Part shown: piece after piece, positions 18,242 to 26,519 of the stretch | Numbering within the stretch: the stretch's first letter is position 1 | Layout of the letters: the number at the start of each line of letters is the position of its first letter | Assembly (NCBI RefSeq): GCF_024495425.1 | Contig: NZ_JANHJR010000002.1 | Span: 496,001 to 560,000 of the forward strand | From: Haloarchaeobius litoreus | GTDB taxonomy: Archaea > Halobacteriota > Halobacteria > Halobacteriales > Natrialbaceae | Length of the DNA: 64,000 bases | Reading direction: 5' to 3' | Program-made: the position numbers and the translations under genes | The notes under the pieces: generated by a model | Told to the model about the DNA's origin: nothing | Database searches by the model: none | Seen by the model: the letters and a program-made list of their open reading frames with translations, nothing else

Positions 18242-18982
18242 ATGGCCGAACCCACGACGCCGTCGGGCGAGCACCGGAGCAGCGTGGAGCGCAGCCGTCG
18301 CAAGTGGGACTTCTGGAGCTCGCGCGAGCGGCTGTGGTCGTTCTACGAGCAGGACACCGTCGAGGTGCGACGCGACGCCGTCGCACAGCTCGACCTGGAG
18401 CGGGGCGACGCCGTCATCGACATCGGCTGCGGCCGGGGGGCGAACTTCGAGCTGCTCCGCGAGGCGGTCGGTCCGGACGGCTCCGTCCTCGGCGTCGACT
18501 ACAGCCCGGGGATGCTGGCCGGCGCGGCCGAGCGCATCGAGGAGCACGGCTGGGAGAACGTCGAGACGCTTCGCGCCGACGCGACGGCGCTCCCGGTCGC
18601 CGCCGAGCGGTTCGACGGCGCGCTGGCGACGACCGCCGTGAGCGCGATGCCCGACGTGCGGGCCGTCGTCGAGAACGTCCACGACGCCCTCGCGCCGGGT
18701 GCGAGCTTCGCGGTGTACGACATCCGGCTGGCACCGTCGGGAGTCGCCAGACTCCTGAACCCGCTGGTGTACGGCTGCTACCGCGTCATCGGGAACTGGA
18801 ACCGGGAGGAGAGCGTCCTCGACGAGCTGGAGCGGGCGTTCGCGGACGTAGAGCTGGTCGAGACGTTCGCGCTCGGGACGAACTACGTCGCCGTGGCGAG
18901 GAAGGCGAGCGAGCCCGCCGGGTCGAGGCTGGCGGGTGCCGAGGACGCCGAGCCGGCCATCGACCCCGACGCTCGCGAGTGA
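18242..18982 (+). CDS. Class I SAM-dependent methyltransferase
   Basis: 246 residues. Motif I is VIDIGCGRGANFELLREAVG (about residues 58-77), followed by VLGVDYSPGMLAGAAERI and a post-motif strand NVETLRADATALPVAAERFDGA. This is the UbiE/COQ5-like Methyltransf_11 pattern. The small-molecule acceptor is unknown. The final 25 residues (EPAGSRLAGAEDAEP and on) duplicate the tail of the CoxG-like protein. Its 3' end is one base from the 3' end of the broken lipoprotein gene on the other strand. Confidence 0.87.
   Translation: MAEPTTPSGEHRSSVERSRRKWDFWSSRERLWSFYEQDTVEVRRDAVAQLDLERGDAVIDIGCGRGANFELLREAVGPDGSVLGVDYSPGMLAGAAERIEEHGWENVETLRADATALPVAAERFDGALATTAVSAMPDVRAVVENVHDALAPGASFAVYDIRLAPSGVARLLNPLVYGCYRVIGNWNREESVLDELERAFADVELVETFALGTNYVAVARKASEPAGSRLAGAEDAEPAIDPDARE
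18909..18982 (+). repeat. Shared C-terminal tail block, copy 2 (methyltransferase gene)
   Basis: Partner of the block at 17401-17474: 61 of 74 bases identical, same frame, both ending at a TGA stop. The best-conserved parts encode EPA and GAEDAEP (two exact 10-base runs aligned with two of the ten-base segments). Confidence 0.8.
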
Positions 18983-18983
18983 G

Positions 18984-19667
18984 TCAGGACAGCGAGAGCG
19001 AGAGTTCGCCGTCCTGACCGACCCGGAGGACACACGTCAGTTCCCGGTGCGTGGGCGAGCCCACGTAGCCGTCACCGTCGTCGCGACCGTACTCGACCGA
19101 GACGTCGGTCCGGTACTCGCCGGCCGTGGGACAGCCGGCGGTCGGGCCGTGGTAGTACACCCCGTGTCGAACCGTGCGCGATGCGCCGGCGGGGACCTCG
19201 ACCGGGACCGAGGTCGAGATCCGGCTCTGGTAGGCCGTGCCGTCGGCGTCGACTATCCGCCAGCAGCCGTCCCGTCTCGTCGGTTCGCCACGGTGGAGCT
19301 AGACGCCTCTCGACGAGGTCGGGAGCAGCAGGAACTCGCCGGGGTCGCCGGCGAGCGGTTCGAGGTACTCGAACGGGGCGGCACCGTGGCCGCCGGGTCG
19401 GGTGACGACGTCCGTGGACCCGGCGTTCTCGACGCGGAACGCGGCACGGGCCGGTACGTCGGGCGACGCCTGCTCGACGATGTCGGCGCGGAACCTGAGC
19501 GGGCCGTAGTCGGGGGCACCGGTCGTCCCGGTGGAGCCGGGTTCGCTGGTCGTGTCGACGGGGCCGGCGGTGTCGGGTGAGCCGTTCGACGTGACGGTAC
19601 AGCCCGCGATGGTCCCGACCAGCCCGACGGACGCCGACTGGAGGAACCGTCGTCTGTGGAGGGACAT
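18984..19667 (-). pseudogene. Tat lipoprotein gene interrupted by one in-frame TAG
   Basis: From the ATG at 19667 the frame reads MSLHRRRFLQSASVGLVG with a lipobox ending in AGC, a Ser/Thr/Gly linker, then a beta-rich domain, and meets TAG at 19301-19299 after 122 residues. The same frame continues without a further stop for about 104 codons (LHRGEPTRRDGCWRIVDADG, then GVYYHGPTAGCPTAGEYR) to TGA at 18986-18984. The downstream part has normal codon use and sensible protein character. So a roughly 227-residue lipoprotein has probably been split by a single base change (for example GAG to TAG), or the base is a sequencing error. Function unknown. Confidence 0.75.
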
Positions 19668-19802
19668 GTGCCGTGTTGCGGCAGGTCGCGGCAAGTGCTT
19701 TGTCCCGGGTCGATACCTGTTTCACCTCGCAGCAGGGCGGTCGGGGCCGGCGCTGCGCCGTTCCGTAACACTATACCCGGAGCCAGCCGTCGCCCCGAGC
19801 AG

Positions 19803-21155
19803 ATGACGCTGGCGAACGTGCCGCGCTACGGCGAGTCGGCGGTGTCCCGACAGGGCGACCACGCCGTCGTCGTGGGCGCGAGCATGGCCGGACTGGTCGC
19901 CGCGCGGACCCTCGCGGACGCGTTCGACCGCGTGACCGTCCTCGACCGCGACCCGCTCGCGGACGACCCGGTCACCCGCCGGGGCGTGCCGCAGGGCCAC
20001 CAGCCGCACGTGCTGCTGGAAGCCGGGCGGGCGACGCTGGCCGACCTGTTCCCGGGATTCGCGGAGGAACTGCTGGCGGGCGGCGGGCTGGTCATCGACT
20101 GGACGCACGACCTCGTCCACTACGAGGCGGGCGACTATCTCGAGCCCGGACCGACACGACGGCCGATGTACGCGGCGAGCCGGCCGCTGTTCGAGGCCGT
20201 CACCCGTCGATGCCTCGCCGCGGTCGAGGGCGTCCGGCTCCGCCCCGAGTCCCGGTTCGTCGACTACCACCTCGCCGACGACGGGAGACGGGTCGACGGT
20301 GTGGTCGTCGAGTCCGGTGGCTCGGACGCGACCAGCACGCTCCCGGCCGACCTCGTGGTCGACGCGACGGGCCGCACGTCCCGGACACCGGCGTGGCTCA
20401 CCGAGCACGGCTACGAACGCCCGCCCGAGGAGGAGGTGACGGTGGACGTCCGCTACGCCACGGCGGTCGTCGACCGGCCGGCCGGGGACCGGCGCGCGTT
20501 CTTCGTGCCGCCGACGCCGCCCCGGACCCGGGGTGGCGGCGCGTTCCCCGTCGAGGGCGACCGCTGGCTCGTCACGCTGCAGGGCGTCCACGGCGACGAC
20601 CCGCCGACGGACCCGGCGGGCCTGCGCGAGTTCGCCGCGAGCTTGCCGGTCGACCACCTCGCGCGGCTGCTCGACGAGCGCGACTGGGTGAGCGACGGCG
20701 TCGAGCGCTACCCGTTCCCGTCGAACCGGCGGCGCTACTACGAGGAGTTAGACCGGTTCCCCGAGGGCCTGGTCGTCGTCGGCGACGCGGTGGCGAGCTT
20801 CAACCCGGTCTACGGACAGGGGATGTCGGTCGCGTCGCTCGAAGCACTCGTCCTCCACCACGCGCTCGCCGACGGCGGGCTCGACGGGCTCGGGCCGCGC
20901 TTCTTTGGCCGTGCGAGCGAGGTGGTCGACGTGGCGTGGACGATGGCCGTCGGCTCGGACCTCGCCTACGACGCGACGGAGGGCTCGCAGTCGGTGGTCG
21001 AATCGCTGTTCGCGCGCTACCTCGCACGACTGGTCCGGACCGCGCAGGACGACGGCATCGTCGCCGACGCCTACGGCCGGGTCGTGACGATGGAGGAGCC
21101 GCCGACCTCGCTGCTCAGGCCGGGCGTCGTCGCGCGCGTGCTGTCGCCGCAATAA
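19803..21155 (+). CDS. FAD-dependent monooxygenase-like oxidoreductase
   Basis: 450 residues. The N-terminal FAD fold is AVVVGASMAGLVAARTLADAFDRVTVLDRD (GxSxxG variant of GxGxxG), and the second FAD motif is GLVVVGDAVASFNPVYGQGMSVA, as in the PHBH/UbiH/geranylgeranyl-reductase superfamily. The segment RRGVPQGHQPHVLL resembles a group of actinobacterial and haloarchaeal monooxygenase-like proteins. The substrate is unknown; carotenoid, lipid or quinone-like molecules are all possible. It lies inside the molybdo-hydroxylase locus and converges with the large-subunit gene. Confidence 0.82.
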   Translation: MTLANVPRYGESAVSRQGDHAVVVGASMAGLVAARTLADAFDRVTVLDRDPLADDPVTRRGVPQGHQPHVLLEAGRATLADLFPGFAEELLAGGGLVIDWTHDLVHYEAGDYLEPGPTRRPMYAASRPLFEAVTRRCLAAVEGVRLRPESRFVDYHLADDGRRVDGVVVESGGSDATSTLPADLVVDATGRTSRTPAWLTEHGYERPPEEEVTVDVRYATAVVDRPAGDRRAFFVPPTPPRTRGGGAFPVEGDRWLVTLQGVHGDDPPTDPAGLREFAASLPVDHLARLLDERDWVSDGVERYPFPSNRRRYYEELDRFPEGLVVVGDAVASFNPVYGQGMSVASLEALVLHHALADGGLDGLGPRFFGRASEVVDVAWTMAVGSDLAYDATEGSQSVVESLFARYLARLVRTAQDDGIVADAYGRVVTMEEPPTSLLRPGVVARVLSPQ

Positions 21156-21181
21156 CGAGAAAGTCGACCGCGCGTCGCCCC

Positions 21182-23632
21182 CTACTCCTCGGCCTCTCGC
21201 AGCCGCTTCCGCGCCCGGTGGGCCGTGAACGGCAGTTTGTCGGCGGTCACGCCCAGGGGCTCCAGCGCGTCGTTGATGGAGCAGGCGATGGCCGCGGGAG
21301 CGTCTATCATCCCGCCCTCGCCGACGCCCTTCGCGCCGGTCTCGGTGAACGGCGACGGGTGGCTGGTGTGCTCCATCTCGATGTCGGGCATGTTCTTCGT
21401 CGACGGGAGCAGGTAGTCGAACATCGTGATCGCCTGCGGCTGGCCGGAGCCCTGGTCGTAGCCGAACTCCTCCATGAGCGCCGCGCCGAGGCCCTGCGCG
21501 ATGCCGCCGTGGGCCTGCCCCTCGACGATCATCGGGTTCAGCATCGTCCCGCAGTCCCGGAGCGTGTAGAACTTCAGCACCTCCACCTCGCCCGTCTCCA
21601 CGTCCACCTCGACGATGGGCGCGTTGACGGCGTAGGCGGCGGTCGGGTACACCGGGTACTTGTGGGTCAGCGCGTCGTCGAACTCCGGGAAGCCGGTCGC
21701 GGGGTGCTCGTAGTCGTAGCTGACGTGGGTCCGGGCCTCGTCGTCCAGCTCGGCGAGTTCGGCCAGCGAGAGCGAGTCGTCGGTGCCGCTCCGTTCGACC
21801 CGACCGTCGCGGTAGGAGACGGCCTCGCGGTCGACGCCCCAGTGGTCGGCAGCGAGTTCCGCGAGCGCGTCGCGCAGCTGCCGGCCGACGCCGACGCTCG
21901 CGCCCGAGAGCATCACGGCCATCCGGGAGGCGGCGCTGCCGTACTCGGTCGGGGCCTCGACGCTGTCGAGGTAGTCCACCTCGATGTCGCTCGGCAGGAG
22001 TCCGAGCTCGTCGGCGAGCAGCTGGGCGACGAGCGTCTGGTGGCCCTGCCCGGAGCTGTCGGTGGCGAGCCACGCGAGCACCGTGCCGTCGGGTTTCACC
22101 TCGGCGCGGAGGTGTTCCGGAAGCTCGGCGACGTCCTCCCGGCTCCGGTTCTGGATGGTCTCGTCGTCGGTGCGCTGGCGGTCGGTCCAGTCCGAGCCGG
22201 AGACGCCGGGCTCGATGAGGACCGCTGTCTGGGTGCCCCGGTAGAACCCCTCCTCGCGGCGCTGCTCGACGGTCTCGGGGTCGAGCAGGCCGCCCTCGCA
22301 GCGCTCGTTCTCGTCCAGTATCTCGTCCATCCGGTCCATCGCGCCGGGGTAGTCGCCGGAGTCGTAGATGTTCCCCGAGGGGATGCGGTACGGCAGCTGG
22401 TCGGGCGTGACGAGGTTGCGGCGGCGGAACTCGGTCGGGTCGATGTCGAGTTCGCGCGCGGCGTCGTCGACCAGCATCTCCAGGGCGTACTGGTGCGGGT
22501 CGACGCCGAAGCCGCGGTAGGCGGTCTGTGCGGTCTTGTTCGTCAGCACGAGGTCGTACTCGTAGACGACGTCGTCGATGGCGTAGGAGTTCGTCAGCAC
22601 CGACAGCGGCTTGAGCACCTGGTTGACCGGGTAGTGCGGCCACGCGCCGAAGTCGTCGACGAACCAGACGTCCAGCCCGCGCATGGTGCCGTCGTCGTCG
22701 CAGGCGAGGCGCATCTCGTAGGTGCGCTCGGAGCAGTGCATGTCCCCGCCCTGCAGGTTCTCGATGCGGTCCTCGACGAACTTGACGGGCCGGCCGAGCT
22801 GCTCGGCCGCCATCGCGGCGAGGTTGCAGTAGCGGTGGATGGCGATCTTCGTCCCGAAGCTCCCGCCCACGTCGGCGGGGACGTTCAGCTCGACGCGGTC
22901 GGCGGGCCGTCCGAGCGTCTCGTAGACGGTGTCGTCGACGAGCGTGTGCAGCTGGATGTTGCAGTCGATGTGGAAGCTGTCGCCGTCCTCGTCGTACTGG
23001 GCGACGACGCCCGCCGTCTCCAGGGGGACGCCGGAGACGCGCCCCCACTCGTAGGTCCCCTCGACGACGTGGTCGGCGTCCGCGAACGCACCGTCGGGGT
23101 CGCCGAACGCGATACGCTCGTTGTCGGCGACGTTCGTCCCCGCGTCCTCGTGGACGAGGGTGTCGGACTCCCGTGCGTCCATCCCGTCGACGACCGGGTC
23201 GAGCGTCTCGTACTCCACGTTCACGAGGTCGGCCATGTCCTCGGCGAGGTAGCGGTCCGCGGCGACGACGACGGCGATGGGCTCGCCGACGAAGCGGGCC
23301 TTCCCGTCCGCCAGGGACCACTCCTCGTACCCCTCCAGTCCGCAGGGCTGTGGGTTGTACGACTCCTGCAGGTCCTCGATGGTGAGCACGAGCTCGCAGT
23401 CGGGGTGGTCCTCGGCGGCACTCGTGTCCACGTCGACGATGTTCGCGTGGGCGTGGACGCTCCGGACGATGGCCATCTCCAGGCAGCCCGGCGGCGTCAC
23501 GTCGTGGATGTACTCGGCCTCGCCGGTGAGGATGCGGCGGTCCTCGAACCGGCGGACGCTCTGCCCGGTGAAGGACCTCCCCTCCAGTTCGTCCCCGGCC
23601 TCGTGGCCTGTCTGCGGTTCTGACTCGGACAT
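21182..23632 (-). CDS. Molybdo-hydroxylase large (molybdopterin) subunit, XDH type
   Basis: 816 residues. It binds the molybdenum cofactor and hydroxylates the substrate. Visible motifs are GGSFGTK near 255, TAYRGFGVDPHQY near 370 and KGVGEGGM near 769, whose Glu is the catalytic base. The AYRGFG loop is as in xanthine dehydrogenases and aldehyde oxidases. The AYRCSFR loop of form I CO dehydrogenase is absent, so CO oxidation is unlikely. The start codon abuts the stop of the 2Fe-2S subunit gene with no spacer, so the two are one operon transcribed away from the hydantoinase gene. Confidence 0.92.
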   Translation of the reverse strand: MSESEPQTGHEAGDELEGRSFTGQSVRRFEDRRILTGEAEYIHDVTPPGCLEMAIVRSVHAHANIVDVDTSAAEDHPDCELVLTIEDLQESYNPQPCGLEGYEEWSLADGKARFVGEPIAVVVAADRYLAEDMADLVNVEYETLDPVVDGMDARESDTLVHEDAGTNVADNERIAFGDPDGAFADADHVVEGTYEWGRVSGVPLETAGVVAQYDEDGDSFHIDCNIQLHTLVDDTVYETLGRPADRVELNVPADVGGSFGTKIAIHRYCNLAAMAAEQLGRPVKFVEDRIENLQGGDMHCSERTYEMRLACDDDGTMRGLDVWFVDDFGAWPHYPVNQVLKPLSVLTNSYAIDDVVYEYDLVLTNKTAQTAYRGFGVDPHQYALEMLVDDAARELDIDPTEFRRRNLVTPDQLPYRIPSGNIYDSGDYPGAMDRMDEILDENERCEGGLLDPETVEQRREEGFYRGTQTAVLIEPGVSGSDWTDRQRTDDETIQNRSREDVAELPEHLRAEVKPDGTVLAWLATDSSGQGHQTLVAQLLADELGLLPSDIEVDYLDSVEAPTEYGSAASRMAVMLSGASVGVGRQLRDALAELAADHWGVDREAVSYRDGRVERSGTDDSLSLAELAELDDEARTHVSYDYEHPATGFPEFDDALTHKYPVYPTAAYAVNAPIVEVDVETGEVEVLKFYTLRDCGTMLNPMIVEGQAHGGIAQGLGAALMEEFGYDQGSGQPQAITMFDYLLPSTKNMPDIEMEHTSHPSPFTETGAKGVGEGGMIDAPAAIACSINDALEPLGVTADKLPFTAHRARKRLREAEE

Positions 23633-24184
23633 CTACGCCCCCTCCTCGCCGTCAGCGCCGGTCCGGACGGCCTCGATGTCGTCGGAGAGCTTGTCGGCGG
23701 CGCGGTCGACCGCGCGGTAGATGTTCTGGTAACCGGTGCAGCGACAGATGTTGTCCGCGAGGCCCTCCTTTATCTCGTCGCGCTCGGGGTCGGGATTCTC
23801 CTCGAGCAGGGACTTCGTCGCCATGACGAAGCCGCTGGTACAGAAGCCACACTGGAGCGCGTGCTCCTCGTGGAACGCCTCCTGGATGGGGTGGAGCTGC
23901 CCGTCCTCGGCGAGCCCCTCGACCGTCTCGACCGCGAGGTCCTCGGCCTGCACCGCGTACAGCAGACAGCTCTTGACCGTGTCGCCGTCGAGCGAGACGG
24001 TGCAGGCACCGCAGACACCGTGCTCGCAGCCGACGCGGACGCCGCGCAGGTCGCACTCGTTGCGAAGGAAGTCGGAGAGCTTCAGTCGTGGCTCGACCTC
24101 CCGGGTCACCTCCTCGCCGTTGACGGTCACGGAGATCTCGCGCGTCGGGCGCCCCTCAGCGTGAGGCGTGTCCTCGATACTCAT
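23633..24184 (-). CDS. Molybdo-hydroxylase small (2Fe-2S) subunit
   Basis: 183 residues with an extension of about 20 residues before the usual N-terminus. The plant-type 2Fe-2S cluster is bound by CEHGVCGACTVSLDG with a following KSC, and the second cluster by CGFCTSGF and CRCTGY. It relays electrons from the molybdenum centre to FAD. I start at the ATG at 24184; an earlier ATG 12 bases upstream adds only four residues. A TATA-like stretch (CTTAAG, minus strand, near 24217-24222) lies about 35 bases upstream. Confidence 0.93.
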   Translation of the reverse strand: MSIEDTPHAEGRPTREISVTVNGEEVTREVEPRLKLSDFLRNECDLRGVRVGCEHGVCGACTVSLDGDTVKSCLLYAVQAEDLAVETVEGLAEDGQLHPIQEAFHEEHALQCGFCTSGFVMATKSLLEENPDPERDEIKEGLADNICRCTGYQNIYRAVDRAADKLSDDIEAVRTGADGEEGA

Positions 24185-24461
24185 GGTAGATACCACCGTA
24201 CTTTCGGCGATTCGACCTTAAGCCTTGCCGTGGTTCGGGGTGAAAGCATCTCGTGACGCGGTGAGGGGCCACTCAGGACGTGTCGCCGCGCCTGGACGAC
24301 GCGGGGGACGCGTCTGCGGGAGCCGGTGAACGGAGGGCTGAGACCGCCGCGGCGTCGCCTATCGCAGTTCAGTGCGTCGGTTGTCGTCGTCACGTCGTCG
24401 GCCACGCGACGGCCCGGGCGCTGGGATAGCTCTAAGTCCCCCGGTTTTGTCTTTTGGTACC
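24185..24461. other. Divergent promoter region, 2Fe-2S subunit / hydantoinase
   Basis: 277 bases without a gene. The left end holds the likely minus-strand promoter of the small-subunit operon, and the right end (from about 24426) the promoter of the hydantoinase-like gene, with a T-rich stretch GGTTTTGTCTTTTGG just before its ATG. The middle is GC-rich and I see no repeat or clear palindrome. Confidence 0.5.
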
Positions 24462-25886
24462 ATGGCACGAGCAGATCTCTGCATCCACAACGCCCGCGTC
24501 GTGACGCCCTCGGGGACCATCCACGGCGGCGTCGCCGCGACGGACGGCACGATAACGGCGGTCGGCGGCGACGCCTCGCTGCCCGACGCGGACAGGACCA
24601 TCGACGCCGAGGGGAACTACCTCATCCCCGGCTTCATCGACCCGCACGTCCACTGGGGACTGTCGCGCTACGAGTTCGAGTACCACGAGGGGCTCGAACA
24701 CGACTTCGAGACGGAGACACGGGGCGCGGTCCACGGCGGCGTCACGACCGTCGTGAACTTCCTGCTCCAGCCCGAGCGCTACCTGCCCGACATGGAGTTC
24801 TTCCGGCAGGCGGGCGCGGAGAACTCCTACATCGACTTCGCGTACCACGCCATCATCCACAAGGACCACCACTTCGAGGAGATAGAGGGCCTCGCCGAGG
24901 AGGGCATCCGCTCTTTCAAGATATTCTTCAACTGGTACAAGCACGCATCGCCCGAGCTGGGCATCGAACACTCCGACGCGGGCCGGGTGTACAACCTGCT
25001 GTCGCAGGTGGCCGACATCCCGGGGGGCGTCGTGATGTTCCACGCCGAGAACGAGGACATCGCCTACGAGCGCCGTCAGGAGTTGCAGGAGGAGGGGTAC
25101 AACGACCTCCCCTCGTGGTCGGAGTCGGCGCCGAACGTCTGCGAGTTCATGCAGATCGAGCAGATCGGACACATGACCGAGCTGACCGACTCCCGGGCGT
25201 ACATCGTCCACATGTCCACGGGTGAGGGTGTCGACATCTGCAAGCGCTTCCAGGAGCGGGGTGTGAACCTCCACGCGGAGACGCTGCCGGCGTTCCTCAC
25301 CCACACGAAAGACGAGGAGGAGCTGGGTGTGTGGGGCAAGATCTCGCCCCCGCTCCGGGGCGAGTGGAGCAAGAAACGTCTCTGGGAGGGGCTCCGGGAG
25401 GGCACCGTCGAGTACCTCGGGACCGACCACTGCCCGCACAAGATCGAGTTCAAGGAGAAGGACACCGGCAAGCACGGCGACATCTGGGACGCCATCCCCG
25501 GCGACAACAACGGCATCGAGTACTTCCTGCCGGTGATGATGAGCGAGGGCGTGAACCGGAACCGCATCAGCATGGAGCGCCTCGTCGAGATCTGCGCCGA
25601 GAACAACGCGAAGCGGTGGGGCCTCTACCCCCGGAAGGGCGCGCTCGTCGAGGGGAGCGACGCCGACATGGTCGTCGTCGACATGGAGAAGTCGAAGGTC
25701 GTCGACGACGACTTCTACCACACGATGGAGCCGCGCTACTCCACGATGCACGGGATGGAGCTGACCGGGCTGCCGACCCACACCGTCGTCGGCGGCGAGG
25801 TCGTCGTGGAGGACGACGAGCTGCAGGTCGAACCGGGCGGCCGGAACTACCTCCACCGCGGCGACAGCGGCGTCGAACTGGAGTGA
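24462..25886 (+). CDS. Hydantoinase/dihydropyrimidinase-like amidohydrolase
   Basis: 474 residues, the usual length. It opens cyclic amide rings such as hydantoins, dihydropyrimidines or allantoin. The dinuclear metal site is complete: HVHWG (about 60), the carboxylated Lys in SFKIFF (about 151), HAEN (about 191), HMSTG (about 246) and GTDHCPH (about 325). I start at the ATG at 24462, which gives the family's ADLCIHNARVV strand; the upstream frame is Arg/Ser-rich. It lies next to the molybdo-hydroxylase genes and is followed 10 bases later by the MocA-like gene, so it probably acts on a ring opened after oxidation. Confidence 0.9.
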   Translation: MARADLCIHNARVVTPSGTIHGGVAATDGTITAVGGDASLPDADRTIDAEGNYLIPGFIDPHVHWGLSRYEFEYHEGLEHDFETETRGAVHGGVTTVVNFLLQPERYLPDMEFFRQAGAENSYIDFAYHAIIHKDHHFEEIEGLAEEGIRSFKIFFNWYKHASPELGIEHSDAGRVYNLLSQVADIPGGVVMFHAENEDIAYERRQELQEEGYNDLPSWSESAPNVCEFMQIEQIGHMTELTDSRAYIVHMSTGEGVDICKRFQERGVNLHAETLPAFLTHTKDEEELGVWGKISPPLRGEWSKKRLWEGLREGTVEYLGTDHCPHKIEFKEKDTGKHGDIWDAIPGDNNGIEYFLPVMMSEGVNRNRISMERLVEICAENNAKRWGLYPRKGALVEGSDADMVVVDMEKSKVVDDDFYHTMEPRYSTMHGMELTGLPTHTVVGGEVVVEDDELQVEPGGRNYLHRGDSGVELE

Positions 25887-25895
25887 GCCGGTAGC

Positions 25896-26510
25896 GTGCC
25901 CACCGACCGGCCCGTCGTCGGCATCCTCCTCGCGGCGGGCACGGGCTCGCGCTTCGACGACGAGCAGAAGCTGCTGGCCGACCTCGACGGCGAGCCACTG
26001 GTCCGCCACGCAGCCCGGACGCTCCTCGACGCGGATCTCGACGGCGTCGTCGCGGTGCTCGGGCACGAACGCGAGCGCGTCGCGGCGGCGTTGCCACCCG
26101 AAGTCGACACCGTCCACAACCCGGACTACGTCGAGGGACAGGCGACGACGGTCAGCCGGGGCGCACGGGCGGCGGCCGAACGTGGCGCTACTGCGGCCGT
26201 CTTCGCGCTCGGCGACATGCCCTGTGTCGCCCCCGGAACCGTGGACGCGCTGGTCGCAGCGTACCGCAGCCGCGACCCCGGGACGGACGCCGACATCGTC
26301 GTCCCGACGTACGACGGCCGACGCGGTAATCCGGTGCTGTTCGGGGCGGCACACTTCGCCGCCTTGCAGGACGTGTCGGGCGACACCGGGGGCCGGGCGC
26401 TGTTCGACGTGCATCCGGTCGAGCGCGTGGCGGTCGACGACCCCGGTATCCACCGCGACGTCGACACCGAGGCGGACCTGCGCGAACTGGCCGAGCGCTG
26501 CGAGGACTGA
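25896..26510 (+). CDS. MocA-like molybdenum-cofactor cytidylyltransferase
   Basis: 204 residues from a GTG 10 bases after the hydantoinase stop. The nucleotide-binding signature is LAAGTGSRFDDEQKLL (a MobA/MocA G-x-G-x-R plus K pattern), then NPDYVEGQATTVSRG and the metal-binding GDMP. MocA makes the cytosine-dinucleotide form of the cofactor used by xanthine-dehydrogenase and CO-dehydrogenase family enzymes, which fits the neighbours well. A GMP-specific MobA role is less likely given this context. Confidence 0.87.
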   Translation: MPTDRPVVGILLAAGTGSRFDDEQKLLADLDGEPLVRHAARTLLDADLDGVVAVLGHERERVAAALPPEVDTVHNPDYVEGQATTVSRGARAAAERGATAAVFALGDMPCVAPGTVDALVAAYRSRDPGTDADIVVPTYDGRRGNPVLFGAAHFAALQDVSGDTGGRALFDVHPVERVAVDDPGIHRDVDTEADLRELAERCED

Positions 26511-26519
26511 CGTGCCACC

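Noticed and set aside
19299-19301. TAG read as pyrrolysine
   Set aside because: No pyrrolysine genes are seen and this lineage is not known to use it; a nonsense change or sequence error is simpler.
20210-23623. An 1137-codon plus-strand frame across the flavin oxidoreductase and large-subunit genes
   Set aside because: Shadow of two real genes on different strands and frames; the protein is Arg/Ala/Val low complexity without domains.
21182-24184. Aerobic CO dehydrogenase (coxL/coxS)
   Set aside because: The large subunit has AYRGFG instead of the AYRCSFR loop of form I CO dehydrogenase; the XdhC neighbour and the hydantoinase fit the xanthine-dehydrogenase type better.
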